The notes under the pieces are model-generated. The model saw only the letters and a list, made by a program, of their open reading frames with translations, ran no database searches and was not told the origin of the DNA. A DNA stretch of 5,161 nucleotides, from positions 1-5,161 of the forward strand of contig JASLIL010000078.1 of the NCBI GenBank assembly GCA_030152145.1. Reading direction: 5' to 3'. Position numbers and translations under genes: made by a program. The DNA is from Tissierellales bacterium (GTDB lineage: Bacteria; Bacillota; Clostridia; Tissierellales; JASKZW01). Numbering within the stretch: position 1 is the first letter of the stretch; each line of letters starts with the position of its first letter. Positions 5,089-5,161 of this stretch are shown here, in pieces.

Positions 5089-5094
5089 ATTTAC

Positions 5095-5161
5095 ATGAAT
5101 ATGAAGAAGAAATCACTAGTAGCAGGTTTACTTGCAGTATCACTTGCTGCACAACCAGTTG
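5095..5161 (+). CDS. N-terminal signal peptide of an exported protein (3' end outside window)
   Basis: Only 22 codons are visible: a basic start (MNMKKK) followed by a hydrophobic stretch rich in L, A, V and S, then QPV at the window edge. This is a typical export signal. No lipobox cysteine is visible so far, but the cleavage region is not fully covered, so lipoprotein status is open. The perfect promoter and strong ribosome binding site suggest high expression under the control elements upstream. It may be another surface protein of this cluster, but the function cannot be told from what is present. Confidence 0.8.
   Translation, partial: MNMKKKSLVAGLLAVSLAAQPV

Larger units (their letters stand above)
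4538..5094. other. 557-nt regulatory intergenic region
   Basis: No open reading frame of useful length is seen on either strand. The region holds, in order, a weak dyad, an extended -10 promoter, a two-hairpin RNA candidate, an inverted repeat GTTGAT/ATCAAC (4750-4770), a 15-bp palindrome (4783-4797), 11-bp-phased direct repeats (4835-4882), an imperfect dyad AAAGCGC/GCTCTTT (4908-4927), a long inverted repeat (4943-4972) and a consensus promoter. The length and density suggest tightly controlled expression of the gene at 5095. Confidence 0.7.

Overview
The window comes from an AT-rich, low-GC Gram-positive bacterium. The evidence is strong AGGGAGG/AGGAG-type ribosome binding sites, AGA/AAA-dominated codon use, sigma-A-type promoters, intrinsic terminators with T runs, and Gram-positive style signal peptides. 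The protein style (secreted proteins ending in tandem SH3-like repeats, with no LPXTG tail) fits anaerobic cocci and related Tissierellia or Clostridia. That placement is a guess from style, not a search result.

All recognisable genes are on the + strand. They are: (1) the 3' end of a gene (2-304) encoding about two SH3-like repeats, closed by a clear terminator; (2) a gene at 605-1852 for a secreted CAP/SCP-domain protein with three C-terminal copies of the same repeat, closed by a terminator that overlaps its stop codon; (3) a gene at 1985-4537 for a large secreted protein with about four Ig-like repeats, a G5-like domain and four copies of the repeat; (4) the first 22 codons of another exported protein starting at 5095. 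The first three genes therefore have the same kind of C-terminal module. In the two complete genes the N-terminal parts differ (CAP versus Ig/G5), which suggests a shared cell-envelope anchoring tail carrying different functional heads. Each of the first two genes ends in its own terminator, so the cluster looks like consecutive monocistronic units rather than one operon.

Two intergenic stretches are long. The 305-604 gap is almost pure A/T apart from a less AT-rich island at 419-460 that can fold. The 4538-5094 gap (557 nt) is dense in signals. In order it holds an extended -10 promoter followed by a compact two-hairpin RNA candidate, a 15-bp palindrome, a set of TTAACA-like direct repeats at 11-bp steps, an 11-bp-arm inverted repeat with a cre-like half, and a perfect TTGACA-16-TATAAT promoter driving the last gene. 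This control region, and the two possible structured RNAs, are the least explained parts of the window.

No mobile element, CRISPR array, tRNA or rRNA was seen.
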